Shown here: positions 8,824-18,273 of the stretch, piece after piece | How the letters are laid out: each line of letters begins with the position of its first letter | Numbering within the stretch: position 1 is the first letter of the stretch | Assembly: GCF_000373745.1 (NCBI RefSeq) | Contig: NZ_KB892280.1 | Span: forward strand, 62,001-126,000 | Source: Oligella ureolytica DSM 18253 | Lineage (GTDB): Bacteria; Pseudomonadota; Gammaproteobacteria; Burkholderiales; Burkholderiaceae_B | DNA: 64,000 nt | Direction of reading: 5' to 3' | Position numbers and translations under genes: made by a program | The notes under the pieces: generated by a model | Databases searched by the model: none | What the model was told of the DNA's origin: nothing | What the model saw: only the letters and a program-made list of their open reading frames with translations

Positions 8824-11049
8824 TTAATAATAATCGGCTAAATCCACTGCGATATTAACCGCCTCTCGAGTAGGCGTATCAATATTTTCTTTGCGCCTTT
8901 TCTCATTCTCGAGCTCTTCATGAAGATTACCCTCACCAAAAGATAGACCATCATCTAAACGGAAGATGCCTACATCAGACTGTCCGAGCTTTTTACGACG
9001 CTCGTTAAACTCATGGCGTTGCTCTTCCATTTCCTTACGCTCTTGAAGACGTGTCTCATAGTTTAAGGAGACTTCTTTGCGTTCGGATAGCTTGGCGCTA
9101 TATGCCACTTCATCAACCAATAGCTGCCAAGCCTCTGAGCTCTTGCTACGCTCCTCATGACGCTTAGCAACAGCCGCAATGATAGGCTTCATATCCTTAA
9201 ACTGACGATACGTCACGGGCTCAATCTGAGTCCATGGTAAAGCATTTGGATAGCTCGACTCACCAAACTCTTCATGATTGACTATCGAAGGAAAATCAAT
9301 GTCAGGCTGGACACCTTTAGACTGAGTAGACGAACCATTAACCCTAAAGAACATTTGAATTGTCCACTTTAAAGCGCCTACTTCAGGGTTTTGAACGACT
9401 GATTTATTGATAAAATCAGACAAATCAGTCAAGGTTTGCACCGTACCTTTACCCCAAGTATCATCACCAACCACAATACCGCGCCCATAGTCCTGTATAG
9501 CCGCCGCAAAGATCTCGGAAGCCGAAGCAGAAACCCGATTGACCATCACCACCACAGGCTTATCCCAGACAATCTCTTGATGGTTACTGCGCACATGCGA
9601 AATACGATCATTATTATCTTTGACCTGAACAATATGGTTCATCGGTCCGACAAAAAGACCACTGAGGTTAGCGGCTTCAGACAAAGAGCCACCGCCATTA
9701 TTACGCAGATCCAATACAACAGCGGAGGCACCCTGCTCATTTAAATCTTTTAATATCTTTTTGACATCACGGGTGACGCTTTTGTAGTCAGCCTGCTTAC
9801 TCGATCTTCCTTCGAAATCCTCATAAAAACTTGGGATTGTAATAATACCGACCGTCTTCTTGTCGCCTTCTGATTCAACCTCTAAAGTCTTAAGCTTTGC
9901 TGCTTGATCCTCCATCATGACCTTATCGCGAATGATATGCACGATTTTAGTCTCTGACTCTAAGCCTTCATCGCCGGGAAGAATTTCAACCCGTACGACG
10001 CTACCGCGCTCACCACGCACCTTAGCAACAATATCATCAAGACGCCAATCAATCACATCCTCCATGGGTCCTTCTGTACCCTGTCCCACCGCAACAATTC
10101 GATCGCCCGGTTTAATCCGTCCGGACTTTTCAGCAGGCCCTCCTGCTACTACCTCACGAATTTGAGCATACTCATCACGCTTTTGTAATACAGCGCCAAT
10201 ACCTTCAACAGACAGGCTTAATTGCACATTAAAGTTTTTGGCAGAAGTAGGACTGAAGTAGCTTGTATGTGGATCGGTACTATCGGCATAGGCATTTAAA
10301 AACATCTCAGCGACATCTTCACTGTTTGCCTGCAAAATCAATTTCTGACTATTGGTATAACGCTTACGGAGACGCTCAATAATCTGCTCATCAGTGCGAC
10401 CAACTAACTTCAATCGTAAAAAATCATTTTTAACGCGTTGGCGCCATAACTCATGTAAATCCTCTTTGGTTCTTACCCAAGGCAGCTTCTTACGATCTAA
10501 AGAAAAAACTTCGTCCTTAGTAAAGTCAAACTCATGATCTGAGTCTAATAAACTAAAAACGTATTGATAATATTCCTGGACACGCTCACGATACAGCGTA
10601 TAAATATCAAACGCCATATCTAGCTCACCGTGAGAGATCATTTTTGCAGTATCCAAACGATGAGGGTGAAACTTCTCGATATCCGATAACAACAAAAACA
10701 TACGCTGTGGATCCAAAGCATCAAAATACGCATCAAAAATGCGACCGGCCATCACCTCATCTAATGGCTGCTTGTTATATTCGAATGTGGATAAAATACG
10801 GCTTATCAGAATGGATGCTCTTGAGAAATCTGATCGACTAGAAAGCGCCGGTAAAATTTCACTATCGCTCTGCTTTGCTGCAGCGCTATTTGCTTCTGCT
10901 ACAGCAGCCAAATAAGGCGCTCCTACAGAGCCAACTTGGGCAATACTCGGTCGAGGCTGCTCAGGAAGCACAGAGCTCTCACATGCGCTTACTACAAAGC
11001 AGGAAGAAACAACTAATGCTAACAATCTAATTCTTGATCTAATCGTCAT
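8824..11049 (-). CDS. prc: Tail-specific (C-terminal processing) protease
   Basis: Periplasmic S41 serine protease that trims or degrades exported proteins, in other bacteria including peptidoglycan hydrolases. Seen: 741 residues from the ATG at 11049, which has GAGG 11 bases upstream; a TTG-start extension to 11067 is possible. Order: lipoprotein-type signal with lipobox VSAC (Cys23), N-terminal helical domain, PDZ domain about 275-365 (SVEGIGAVL, GGPAEKSGRIKPGDRI), protease domain with Ser509 in SASASEIFA, Asp520 and Lys534 in WGKGTVQ, then the C-terminal Prc-specific domain. The 11- and 25-residue spacings equal those of the E. coli catalytic residues. An MltB-like transglycosylase is divergently encoded next door. 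Confidence 0.94.
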   Translation of the reverse strand: MTIRSRIRLLALVVSSCFVVSACESSVLPEQPRPSIAQVGSVGAPYLAAVAEANSAAAKQSDSEILPALSSRSDFSRASILISRILSTFEYNKQPLDEVMAGRIFDAYFDALDPQRMFLLLSDIEKFHPHRLDTAKMISHGELDMAFDIYTLYRERVQEYYQYVFSLLDSDHEFDFTKDEVFSLDRKKLPWVRTKEDLHELWRQRVKNDFLRLKLVGRTDEQIIERLRKRYTNSQKLILQANSEDVAEMFLNAYADSTDPHTSYFSPTSAKNFNVQLSLSVEGIGAVLQKRDEYAQIREVVAGGPAEKSGRIKPGDRIVAVGQGTEGPMEDVIDWRLDDIVAKVRGERGSVVRVEILPGDEGLESETKIVHIIRDKVMMEDQAAKLKTLEVESEGDKKTVGIITIPSFYEDFEGRSSKQADYKSVTRDVKKILKDLNEQGASAVVLDLRNNGGGSLSEAANLSGLFVGPMNHIVQVKDNNDRISHVRSNHQEIVWDKPVVVMVNRVSASASEIFAAAIQDYGRGIVVGDDTWGKGTVQTLTDLSDFINKSVVQNPEVGALKWTIQMFFRVNGSSTQSKGVQPDIDFPSIVNHEEFGESSYPNALPWTQIEPVTYRQFKDMKPIIAAVAKRHEERSKSSEAWQLLVDEVAYSAKLSERKEVSLNYETRLQERKEMEEQRHEFNERRKKLGQSDVGIFRLDDGLSFGEGNLHEELENEKRRKENIDTPTREAVNIAVDLADYY

Positions 11050-11161
11050 ATAGTAAAAAAACCTCAAAGCCAGAATTTACAACCTTATCATTTTAGCGAT
11101 CTTTCGGTAAGACTGTTAAAATGCAAGGAAATTCCCTTAATTTCGCTTGCTGGAAGATAAA

Positions 11162-12391
11162 ATGCGCCAACACTCCTTGACTAAACCGACATTAGCCTTA
11201 GTAAGTCTTACTCTTGCACTGACAGCATCAAGCACCTTTGCTCAATCTGCATTAAGCTTTCCATCTTGTCTACAATCTTTACAAACAGAAGCAAAGCGCG
11301 CTGGCGTCAGCACAGCGACTTATACTGAATTAACCAATAATTTAGCACCTGATTTAAGTATTTTAGAGAAACTTAATTATCAACCTGAATTTCGTCAGCC
11401 AATCTGGGACTATATGTCTGCTTTAGTCGATGAGCAGCGAGTCACCGAGGGTAAGGCCAAGCTTTACGAGCATTACGATACGCTACAGCGCGTACAACAA
11501 GTTTACGGCGTCGACCCCGCTACGGTCGTTGCCGTCTGGGGAGTAGAGAGTAATTTCGGACAAAACTTCGGAACCTACCCCATTATTCAGGCGCTAGGAA
11601 CATTAAGTTGCTATGGTCGTCGTCAAGCTTTTTTCCGTAAGGAATTTTTTGCTGCTTTAAAGATTGTCCAAGCCGGCGACATTAGGGCAGAAGAATTTAA
11701 GGGTTCGTGGGCCGGCGCTTTTGGCCATACTCAGTTTATGCCCACCACCTTTGAACGTCTAGCAGTTGATTTTGATGGTGATGGTCGCCGCGATCTAATG
11801 ACCAATACCGCTGATGCCTTAGGCTCTACGGCTAACTACTTAAAACGCAACGGTTGGCTGAGCGGACAAAGATGGGGGTTTGAAGTCAAACTACCGGAAG
11901 GCTTCAATGTGTCCGGAGAAGGACGCCGCACCAAGCGTAGCCTCCAAACTTGGCAGCAACGCGGTGTGACAGGTATCTTGGGGCAGCCTTTGAGTGACTT
12001 TGCACCATCTTCTGAGCTGGCAGGCTTATTAACGCCAGCGGGCGCTCAGGGACCTGCTTTTTTAGTCTTTAAAAACTTTGATGTTATTTATAGCTACAAT
12101 GCAGCAGAAAGTTATGCCTTAGCCATTGCCCATCTCTCTGATCGCCTACGTGAAGGACCCGGTTTTTTTACGCCATGGCCGACAGACGATCTGGGCTTAT
12201 CTCGTCAAGAGCGTGTCACACTACAAAACATCTTGCTTGCTCGTGGTCATGATATTGGAGAAGCGGATGGCATGATTGGTGCAAAGTCTCGCGCAGCCAT
12301 TAAGCTCGAAGAAGCGCGATTTAATCTACCTATCAGCGGTCGCGCAGGTCAAAAAATTCTAAGGCTTTTACAGCGCGACTCAACTCACTGA
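11162..12391 (+). CDS. MltB-family lytic murein transglycosylase with peptidoglycan-binding domain
   Basis: Cleaves the glycan strands of peptidoglycan to 1,6-anhydro products, in the periplasm. Seen: 409 residues from the ATG at 11162, preceded by GGAAG at a 5-base distance; a TTG start 15 bases earlier is less likely. Signal peptide ending near TFA (residue 27). The catalytic domain has Glu129 in WGVESNFGQNFGTYP and the substrate-groove motif GAFGHTQFMPTTF. The C-terminal 65 residues form a peptidoglycan-binding helical domain (SRQERVTLQNILLARGHDIG, DGMIGAKSRAAI). No lipobox is visible, so it is probably a soluble periplasmic version. It is divergent from prc. Confidence 0.9.
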   Translation: MRQHSLTKPTLALVSLTLALTASSTFAQSALSFPSCLQSLQTEAKRAGVSTATYTELTNNLAPDLSILEKLNYQPEFRQPIWDYMSALVDEQRVTEGKAKLYEHYDTLQRVQQVYGVDPATVVAVWGVESNFGQNFGTYPIIQALGTLSCYGRRQAFFRKEFFAALKIVQAGDIRAEEFKGSWAGAFGHTQFMPTTFERLAVDFDGDGRRDLMTNTADALGSTANYLKRNGWLSGQRWGFEVKLPEGFNVSGEGRRTKRSLQTWQQRGVTGILGQPLSDFAPSSELAGLLTPAGAQGPAFLVFKNFDVIYSYNAAESYALAIAHLSDRLREGPGFFTPWPTDDLGLSRQERVTLQNILLARGHDIGEADGMIGAKSRAAIKLEEARFNLPISGRAGQKILRLLQRDSTH

Positions 12392-12401
12392 TTATCAATA
12401 A

Positions 12402-12430
12402 CAAAAGCTCACCGCAACACAGTGAGCTTT
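12402..12430. terminator. Bidirectional terminator
   Basis: Perfect 10-bp stem AAAAGCTCAC (12402-12411) and GTGAGCTTTT (12421-12430) with a 9-base loop, located between the convergent transglycosylase and lipoprotein genes. Confidence 0.85.
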
Positions 12431-12457
12431 TATCTTTGTTGACTAACAGCCAATCAA

Positions 12458-13027
12458 TTAATCACCATCAAGAATACGTCCCTCGAGGGAAATCGCTTCA
12501 TCGGCAGATGGCATTGGCACATTTAAAACACCGTTTTGAACCGTGTTGTCGATACTAATCGTGGAAATTAAGCTATCTTTGTAAGTAACCGCTAATGAAC
12601 GACCAATGTTATTACTGGTAATGTGCTGCAGCTTTTGAGTGCCCGAAGCATTAAAAGATAAGTTTAGGTAAGGTCGACCCTGATCATCTTGAACGGCGAT
12701 GACATCAGACAAATCACTGCGCAATAAAGTCTGTCTTGGATCAACATAAATGCGCTGATTATTACGCTCTACCAAAACGTAATCTTGCATAGGAGTCGCC
12801 GATGAAGCATAAACAACCAATGAAGAAGTTGTCGTTTGCTGAGTCGGTGGAGTGGTCTGTGCTGGCGGCGGTGTCGTTGGAATTGATTCGATCGGCGTAC
12901 CCGCAGAAGCAGAGTCTTTTTTACCGGAACCAAAAGCACCATCCATCACGTCATTAAAAGTCTGACATCCCGCTAACAGCGAGGAGCAGATAACTGCGCC
13001 CAAGAGCAACTTTTTATTAATCTGCAT
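12458..13027 (-). CDS. Lipoprotein with a SecD P1-head-like domain
   Basis: Probable periplasm-facing lipoprotein of unknown role. Seen: 189 residues; signal with lipobox LLAGC (Cys21), a low-complexity linker rich in Pro, Thr and Gln (about 40-70), then a compact domain from about 78. The domain contains YLNLSFNASGTQKLQHIT, NNIGRSLAVTYKDSLIST and GVLNVPMPSADEA. This order (beta strand, Thr-x-x-Asn-x-Gly turn, a 'saP'-like strand, then s-x-x-EA) resembles the SecD P1 head subdomain. The assignment is by pattern and not by search. It is monocistronic. Confidence 0.72.
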   Translation of the reverse strand: MQINKKLLLGAVICSSLLAGCQTFNDVMDGAFGSGKKDSASAGTPIESIPTTPPPAQTTPPTQQTTTSSLVVYASSATPMQDYVLVERNNQRIYVDPRQTLLRSDLSDVIAVQDDQGRPYLNLSFNASGTQKLQHITSNNIGRSLAVTYKDSLISTISIDNTVQNGVLNVPMPSADEAISLEGRILDGD

Positions 13028-13155
13028 TATCCTATACTCTCAAAATTGATTAATAATCATAAATATCACTGCACACATTTTACCGCAATATGCCCTTAAA
13101 AAGTATAAAGACGGTCAGCATGGCAGGCCAATTAGTATTTTTGCTAAATGACAAT

Positions 13156-13911
13156 CTATAAAAAGCGCTCATGGGGCTTTAAATAGCGCCATCGCCCTAT
13201 GGGCAAATCAGCTAAGGTCACATTACCCATGCGCACAAGCTTGAGGCCCACCACATTTAGACCGACTACTTTACACATATTGCGGATTTGGCGTTTTTTA
13301 TCTTGCTGTACGATAAATTTTAACTGATCATCATTTTGCCAGGTAACTTCTGCAGGCCTTAGCTGCTCACCCTCTAGGGTAATACCATAATTCAGTAAGC
13401 GTAAGCCATTATCAGTGATTGTGCCCTCTACTCGCACCAAATATTCTTTTTCTATTTCCAGCTCCTCGTTATTTAACTGTCTGGCAATACCTCCATCTTG
13501 AGTAAACACCAACAAGCCCTGAGAATCAATATCCAAGCGACCTGCCGGGGCCATCCCTTTTAGGTGTTGCGGATCAAACTTATTTCGATTACGATCGAAT
13601 TGATTTTGAGTCGTAATTAAAGCGCCGGCAAGTCTATAATGACCTTCTTCATCACTTTGATGTGAAATATAGCCCACCGGTTTATTTAAAATAATGGTTG
13701 CACGCATTTGTTGTTTTTCTTGTGCTAATTTATGCAATGTGATGGTTTGTTTAGGATAGGCCTTAGCACCTAAACCGATCACTTTACCATCAACTTTGAC
13801 CCAGCCTTTTTCAATATACTGATCGGCTTCTCGACGTGAGCAAAAGCCTCTGTCGGCTAGCAATTTTGATACACGAATTGGTTCTACTGATTTTTTCATG
13901 GTTTTATTCAT
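13156..13911 (-). CDS. rluF: RNA pseudouridine synthase, RluF/RsuA family
   Basis: Converts a uridine in rRNA to pseudouridine; the closest family member I recognise is RluF (23S rRNA, and tRNA-Tyr). Seen: 251 residues with an N-terminal S4 RNA-binding domain (VSKLLADRGFCSRREADQYI) and the catalytic motif GRLDIDSQGLLVFTQDG, Asp being the catalytic residue. KKRQIRNMCKVVGLNVVGLKL follows. RsuA, RluB and RluE share these motifs, so the exact target site is uncertain. Its start lies only 13 bases from that of divergent ubiC. Confidence 0.82.
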   Translation of the reverse strand: MNKTMKKSVEPIRVSKLLADRGFCSRREADQYIEKGWVKVDGKVIGLGAKAYPKQTITLHKLAQEKQQMRATIILNKPVGYISHQSDEEGHYRLAGALITTQNQFDRNRNKFDPQHLKGMAPAGRLDIDSQGLLVFTQDGGIARQLNNEELEIEKEYLVRVEGTITDNGLRLLNYGITLEGEQLRPAEVTWQNDDQLKFIVQQDKKRQIRNMCKVVGLNVVGLKLVRMGNVTLADLPIGRWRYLKPHERFL

Positions 13912-13924
13912 TTAGTTTTTAATT

Positions 13925-14503
13925 ATGTCTGATACTCATTTACTACCGGAATTTTGGAATACTGAGCTCGATACTGCCTTTACTGATGTAGAAAAGTATT
14001 GGCTTAGTCGGCCTGGTGCACTAACTAGTGGTTTAAGAAAAGTAGGTGAATTTTCGATTAAGGTGCTGAATGAATACCCTGCCTATGTTAGGGAAGACGA
14101 AGCCTACCCGCTCAGTTTAGCGATTAATCAGCCGGTCTGGGTACGAGAAATAGTAATGAGCATCAACGGCCACTTAGCAGTCTATGCCCGTAGCATAGCA
14201 GAGCTCAATGCATCCGAAACAACTTGGCGAGGCATAAGGGCACTTAATAATCGCCCGCTTGCTGATATTTTATACAATGATCCGGCCATTAGTCGAAGCA
14301 GCTTTGAAAGTACCAAATTAAATAGCCAATTATCTTTATATCTGTCAATGACAGAATACGCCGAATTACCTAAGGGTGAATTTCTAGCACGACGCTCTAC
14401 TTTTTTTCAACATAATGAAGGGCTGACAGTTAATGAAGTTTTTCTACCAAACTTCTGGCGAGAGCTAGCAAAACACCCCTTAAAACAACAACTAAGCTTT
14501 TGA
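13925..14503 (+). CDS. ubiC: Chorismate pyruvate-lyase
   Basis: Produces 4-hydroxybenzoate from chorismate, the first committed step of ubiquinone synthesis. Seen: 192 residues. Recognisable parts are the N-terminal W...L...LTSGLRKVG region, VWVREIVMSINGHLAVYARSI (with the conserved Arg), and the C-terminal LARRSTFF and VNEVFLPNFW (with the conserved Glu). Sequence similarity to E. coli UbiC is modest, so confidence rests on motif order. It is divergent from the rluF-like gene with a 13-base gap and ends 5 bases from glnB, leaving no room for a terminator. With ubiG at 5.6 kb this is the second ubiquinone gene in the window. Confidence 0.8.
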   Translation: MSDTHLLPEFWNTELDTAFTDVEKYWLSRPGALTSGLRKVGEFSIKVLNEYPAYVREDEAYPLSLAINQPVWVREIVMSINGHLAVYARSIAELNASETTWRGIRALNNRPLADILYNDPAISRSSFESTKLNSQLSLYLSMTEYAELPKGEFLARRSTFFQHNEGLTVNEVFLPNFWRELAKHPLKQQLSF

Positions 14504-14508
14504 ATTAA

Positions 14509-14850
<342 letters not shown>

Positions 14851-14947
14851 TTAAACCTTAAATAAATTGTTATTCTAAATATGACTGCTACTATTATCGT
14901 CTATTTACGAAAACTTTACAGCATGATGCCAGCACTTTACAGTTGTT

Positions 14948-16639
14948 TTAATAGTTAAATCCATGGGACAAGGGATAGCACCAATCCAAAGCAAAGGCTC
15001 CCTCACTAATTCTGGGACCCGGTGCAGTTTGATATCTTTTGTATTCGTTAAATTTTAATAGGCGACTAATTCTATCCACTGTATCCGCATCAAACCCCGC
15101 CCGTACGATATCAGCACTACTCTGCTTTAACTCAATTAAACGATATAAAATCTCATCCAGAATATCGTATTCGGGCAAACTGTCTTGATCCACTTGTCCC
15201 TCAGCCAACTCAGCAGATGGCGGGCGAGTAACAATGCCGATAGGAATAATTTCTTCTTGTAGATTACGCCATTTAGCTAAACGATAAACTAAGGTTTTAG
15301 GCACATCTTTTAAAACCGCAAATCCACCAACTGTATCACCGTACAATGTACTATAGCCTGTAGCAGCTTCAGATTTATTGCCACTGCAAATAATCATTCC
15401 ACCCAACTTATTTGACAAGGCCATCAAGATCACACCGCGAATCCTGGCTTGAAGATTTTCTTCTGTTGTGTCGGCCGGCAAATCCTCAAAAATCGGTGCC
15501 AGGCCCTCCATATACGCCTTGAACATAGGCTCAATACTGATGTCGTGATAGGTCACACCAAGACCTTTTGCCATGCCCTCGGCCAAATCCAAAGAAAGTT
15601 GAGAGGTATATTGTGATGAGAGCATCACTGCGGTAATATTTTCAGGGCCAATCGCGTCATATAAGACGGCCAGCACCAATGCTGAATCCATCCCTCCCGA
15701 TAAACCGAGCATCGCTTTATTGATTCCACTGTTTTTCAAAAAATCACGCGTACTTAAAACCAAGGCTCGCCAAATCTCAGACTCTACCACTTCACTTTGT
15801 TGATAGAGTAGATTAAGCGCGCTTGTATTGTTTTTTTCAATATCATCAGATACTAACGCCTGCACTGCTAGGCATGACCACGTGTTATCTGCACCTAATT
15901 GATAAATCACCATGGCTTCCACAAAGTGGTCGACTTCCACTTGGAACTCATTTTCTTGATTTAATAAAAATGAACGGCCCTCATAAATCAGCTCATCATG
16001 ACCGCCAACATGGTTCGTGTAGAACAGATTGATTGCCTTATCACCTAGCTGATCTAACAGTCGCTTTTGAAATTCGGTCATACGACCCATATGGTATGGC
16101 GTCGCATCAAGCAACAAAACACTTTGCACACTCTGACTGACTAATTGCGTTATATATCCATCATGCCAGATATCACTACCCAAGCTAAAAGCAAAACGAT
16201 GCCCTTTAAGCTGTAGCGTTTTTTGCTCTGAAAGGGGCAACCCATCACAATAGATTGAAGCAGCTAACTGCCTTTTTTCAGTGGTTGATAATTGATGATG
16301 TATCGGTGTAATTTCGCCTTGAGATAAAACTGACACGCTATTTAAAAGCCTATCGTCAGTTATGCTGAGATGCCCTACTGCCACACTTAAGGTGGGAAAC
16401 TGAGCTAACTCCTTGGCTAAGGCTTGCAAGGCGACTTCTTGCTCTAATAAAAAGCTTTTACGCAAAAGCAAATCTTGCATGGCAACTCCGGGAAGTGCCA
16501 GCTCAGGTAAAACCAACAGGTCAACATCTTGTCTGTGAAGCTTTTTGGCAATCCCAACAATTTTTTGAATATTTGCTCTTAGGTCCGCTGTCACAAATTT
16601 AGCTTGAACCATCGCAATAGTCAAAGGAGTCATAGTCAT
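14948..16639 (-). CDS. nadE: NAD+ synthetase with a degenerate glutaminase domain
   Basis: Amidates deamido-NAD+ to NAD+, the final NAD step. Seen: 563 residues from the ATG at 16639; an upstream in-frame extension to 16684 looks non-coding. An N-terminal nitrilase-type glutaminase domain (1-270) is followed by a synthetase domain with intact P-loop LGLSGGMDSALV (314-319 = SGGMDS) and ICSGNKSEAATGYSTLYGD. In the glutaminase domain Glu46 of LPELALPG is present, but where the family has the nucleophile in ICED, this protein reads LGSD (153-156), so the Cys is Gly. The expected Lys region (about 114) reads HHQLS. Ammonia would then have to be the direct nitrogen source. Upstream of glnB. Confidence 0.9.
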   Translation of the reverse strand: MTMTPLTIAMVQAKFVTADLRANIQKIVGIAKKLHRQDVDLLVLPELALPGVAMQDLLLRKSFLLEQEVALQALAKELAQFPTLSVAVGHLSITDDRLLNSVSVLSQGEITPIHHQLSTTEKRQLAASIYCDGLPLSEQKTLQLKGHRFAFSLGSDIWHDGYITQLVSQSVQSVLLLDATPYHMGRMTEFQKRLLDQLGDKAINLFYTNHVGGHDELIYEGRSFLLNQENEFQVEVDHFVEAMVIYQLGADNTWSCLAVQALVSDDIEKNNTSALNLLYQQSEVVESEIWRALVLSTRDFLKNSGINKAMLGLSGGMDSALVLAVLYDAIGPENITAVMLSSQYTSQLSLDLAEGMAKGLGVTYHDISIEPMFKAYMEGLAPIFEDLPADTTEENLQARIRGVILMALSNKLGGMIICSGNKSEAATGYSTLYGDTVGGFAVLKDVPKTLVYRLAKWRNLQEEIIPIGIVTRPPSAELAEGQVDQDSLPEYDILDEILYRLIELKQSSADIVRAGFDADTVDRISRLLKFNEYKRYQTAPGPRISEGAFALDWCYPLSHGFNY

Positions 16640-16773
16640 AACATTTTCACAAATAAAATAGTGTTTTGATAAGTCAGTGAGCAAAGCCTTTATAATTAAC
16701 TAACAATTTAAATTAATCAGTGTCCTAGGCTATTTGCTTAGCGCTCTTCTATTTTACAGATATTTTCAATCAC

Positions 16774-18192
16774 ATGACTGATTCTACTCTCCCAGATAAC
16801 AACATCCACAATCAATTTGATAACAAAGCCAAGGCATGGTCTGCGCGTTTTAATGAGCCCGTTTCCGACTTGGTTAAGCGCTACACGGCTTCTGTTAATT
16901 TTGACAAACGCCTCGCTAAATTTGATATTCAAGGCTCCCTAGCTCACGCAGAGATGTTGACTCATGTCGGTGTGATCAGCCAAGAGGACTTGCAGCAAAT
17001 CCAAACCGGGATGGCCACCATCATCCAAGAAATTGAGGCCAGCACATTTGAGTGGTCTCTGGATCTTGAAGATGTTCATTTAAATATTGAAAAAAGACTG
17101 GTCGAATTAATTGGTGATGCCGGTAAGCGCTTGCACACTGGTCGCTCTCGCAATGACCAAGTCGCCACCGATATGCGCCTTTGGTTACGTGAAGAAATTG
17201 ACACCGCAATTAAATTAGTTAAAGAGCTACGCCGAGCTTTAGCAAAAGTCGCCTTAGAAAATCACGACGTCATTTTGCCCGGTTTTACTCATTTACAAGT
17301 AGCGCAACCCGTCACCTTTGGTCACCACCTATTAGCCTATGCGGAAATGTTCGGTCGTGACGCCGAACGCTTAGAAGACTGTCGTCGTCGAGTGAATCGT
17401 TCACCACTTGGTGCCGCTGCATTAGCAGGCACTTCTTACCCCATTGATCGTGAGCGCACTGCCAATAGTTTAGATTTTGAAGCAGTGTGTCATAACTCCT
17501 TAGATGCCGTTTCTGATCGCGACTTCGCTATTGAATTTTGTGCAGTTAGCAGCATGATCATGATGCACATTTCACGTCTATCCGAAGAGTTGATTATTTG
17601 GATGAGCCCACGTTTTGGCTTTATTCAGTTGGCTGACCGCTTCTGCACCGGTAGCTCCATCATGCCGCAAAAGAAAAATCCTGATGTTCCTGAACTGGCT
17701 CGCGGCAAAACCGGGCGCGTCTATGGTCATTTAACCGCTTTGCTGACACTTATGAAAGCTCAGCCTTTAGCGTACAACAAAGATAACCAAGAAGATAAAG
17801 AGGGTTTATTTGATACGGCAGACACCTTACGCGACACCCTGACCATTTTTGTAGATATGGTTGGAGGAATCACAGTGAAAGCTGACAATATGCGCGCTGC
17901 TGCCTTACAAGGCTTCTCAACCGCCACTGACTTAGCAGACTATTTAGTGAAAAAGGGTCTACCGTTCCGCGATGCCCACGAAGTTGTTGCTCTCGCTGTA
18001 CGTCAGTGTGAGGACTTAGGCTGCGATCTCGCTGATTTGGACCTAGCCCAACTCAAAGACTTTGATCCGCGTATCGAAGAGGATGTATTTGATGTGCTTA
18101 CCTTAGAAGGTTCTGTTAATGCTCGCAGTCATATCGGCGGCACAGCACCTGCACGAGTAAAGGCTGAAGCAGAGCGTATTCTTAGTGAATAA
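16774..18192 (+). CDS. argH: Argininosuccinate lyase
   Basis: Last step of arginine biosynthesis: argininosuccinate to arginine and fumarate, cytoplasmic tetramer. Seen: 472 residues, usual length. It has the fumarase-superfamily signature [12 protein letters not shown] with its mobile-loop Ser, [13 protein letters not shown], and [16 protein letters not shown] with the catalytic His. It is divergent from nadE and followed by a strong terminator, so it is a single-gene unit; no other arg genes are in the window. Confidence 0.97.
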   Translation: MTDSTLPDNNIHNQFDNKAKAWSARFNEPVSDLVKRYTASVNFDKRLAKFDIQGSLAHAEMLTHVGVISQEDLQQIQTGMATIIQEIEASTFEWSLDLEDVHLNIEKRLVELIGDAGKRLHTGRSRNDQVATDMRLWLREEIDTAIKLVKELRRALAKVALENHDVILPGFTHLQVAQPVTFGHHLLAYAEMFGRDAERLEDCRRRVNRSPLGAAALAGTSYPIDRERTANSLDFEAVCHNSLDAVSDRDFAIEFCAVSSMIMMHISRLSEELIIWMSPRFGFIQLADRFCTGSSIMPQKKNPDVPELARGKTGRVYGHLTALLTLMKAQPLAYNKDNQEDKEGLFDTADTLRDTLTIFVDMVGGITVKADNMRAAALQGFSTATDLADYLVKKGLPFRDAHEVVALAVRQCEDLGCDLADLDLAQLKDFDPRIEEDVFDVLTLEGSVNARSHIGGTAPARVKAEAERILSE

Positions 18193-18212
18193 ACGCTAAT
18201 CTGTTAAAAAGT

Positions 18213-18249
18213 AAATAGGCTAAGAATTTATATTTCTTAGCCTATTTTT
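18213..18249. terminator. Bidirectional terminator between argH and recX
   Basis: Perfect 14-bp stem (18213-18226 with 18234-18247) containing AATAGGCTAAGAA, 7-base loop, ending in five T residues. Confidence 0.9.
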
Positions 18250-18273
18250 AACTACGGGAGACAAGGATTGATG

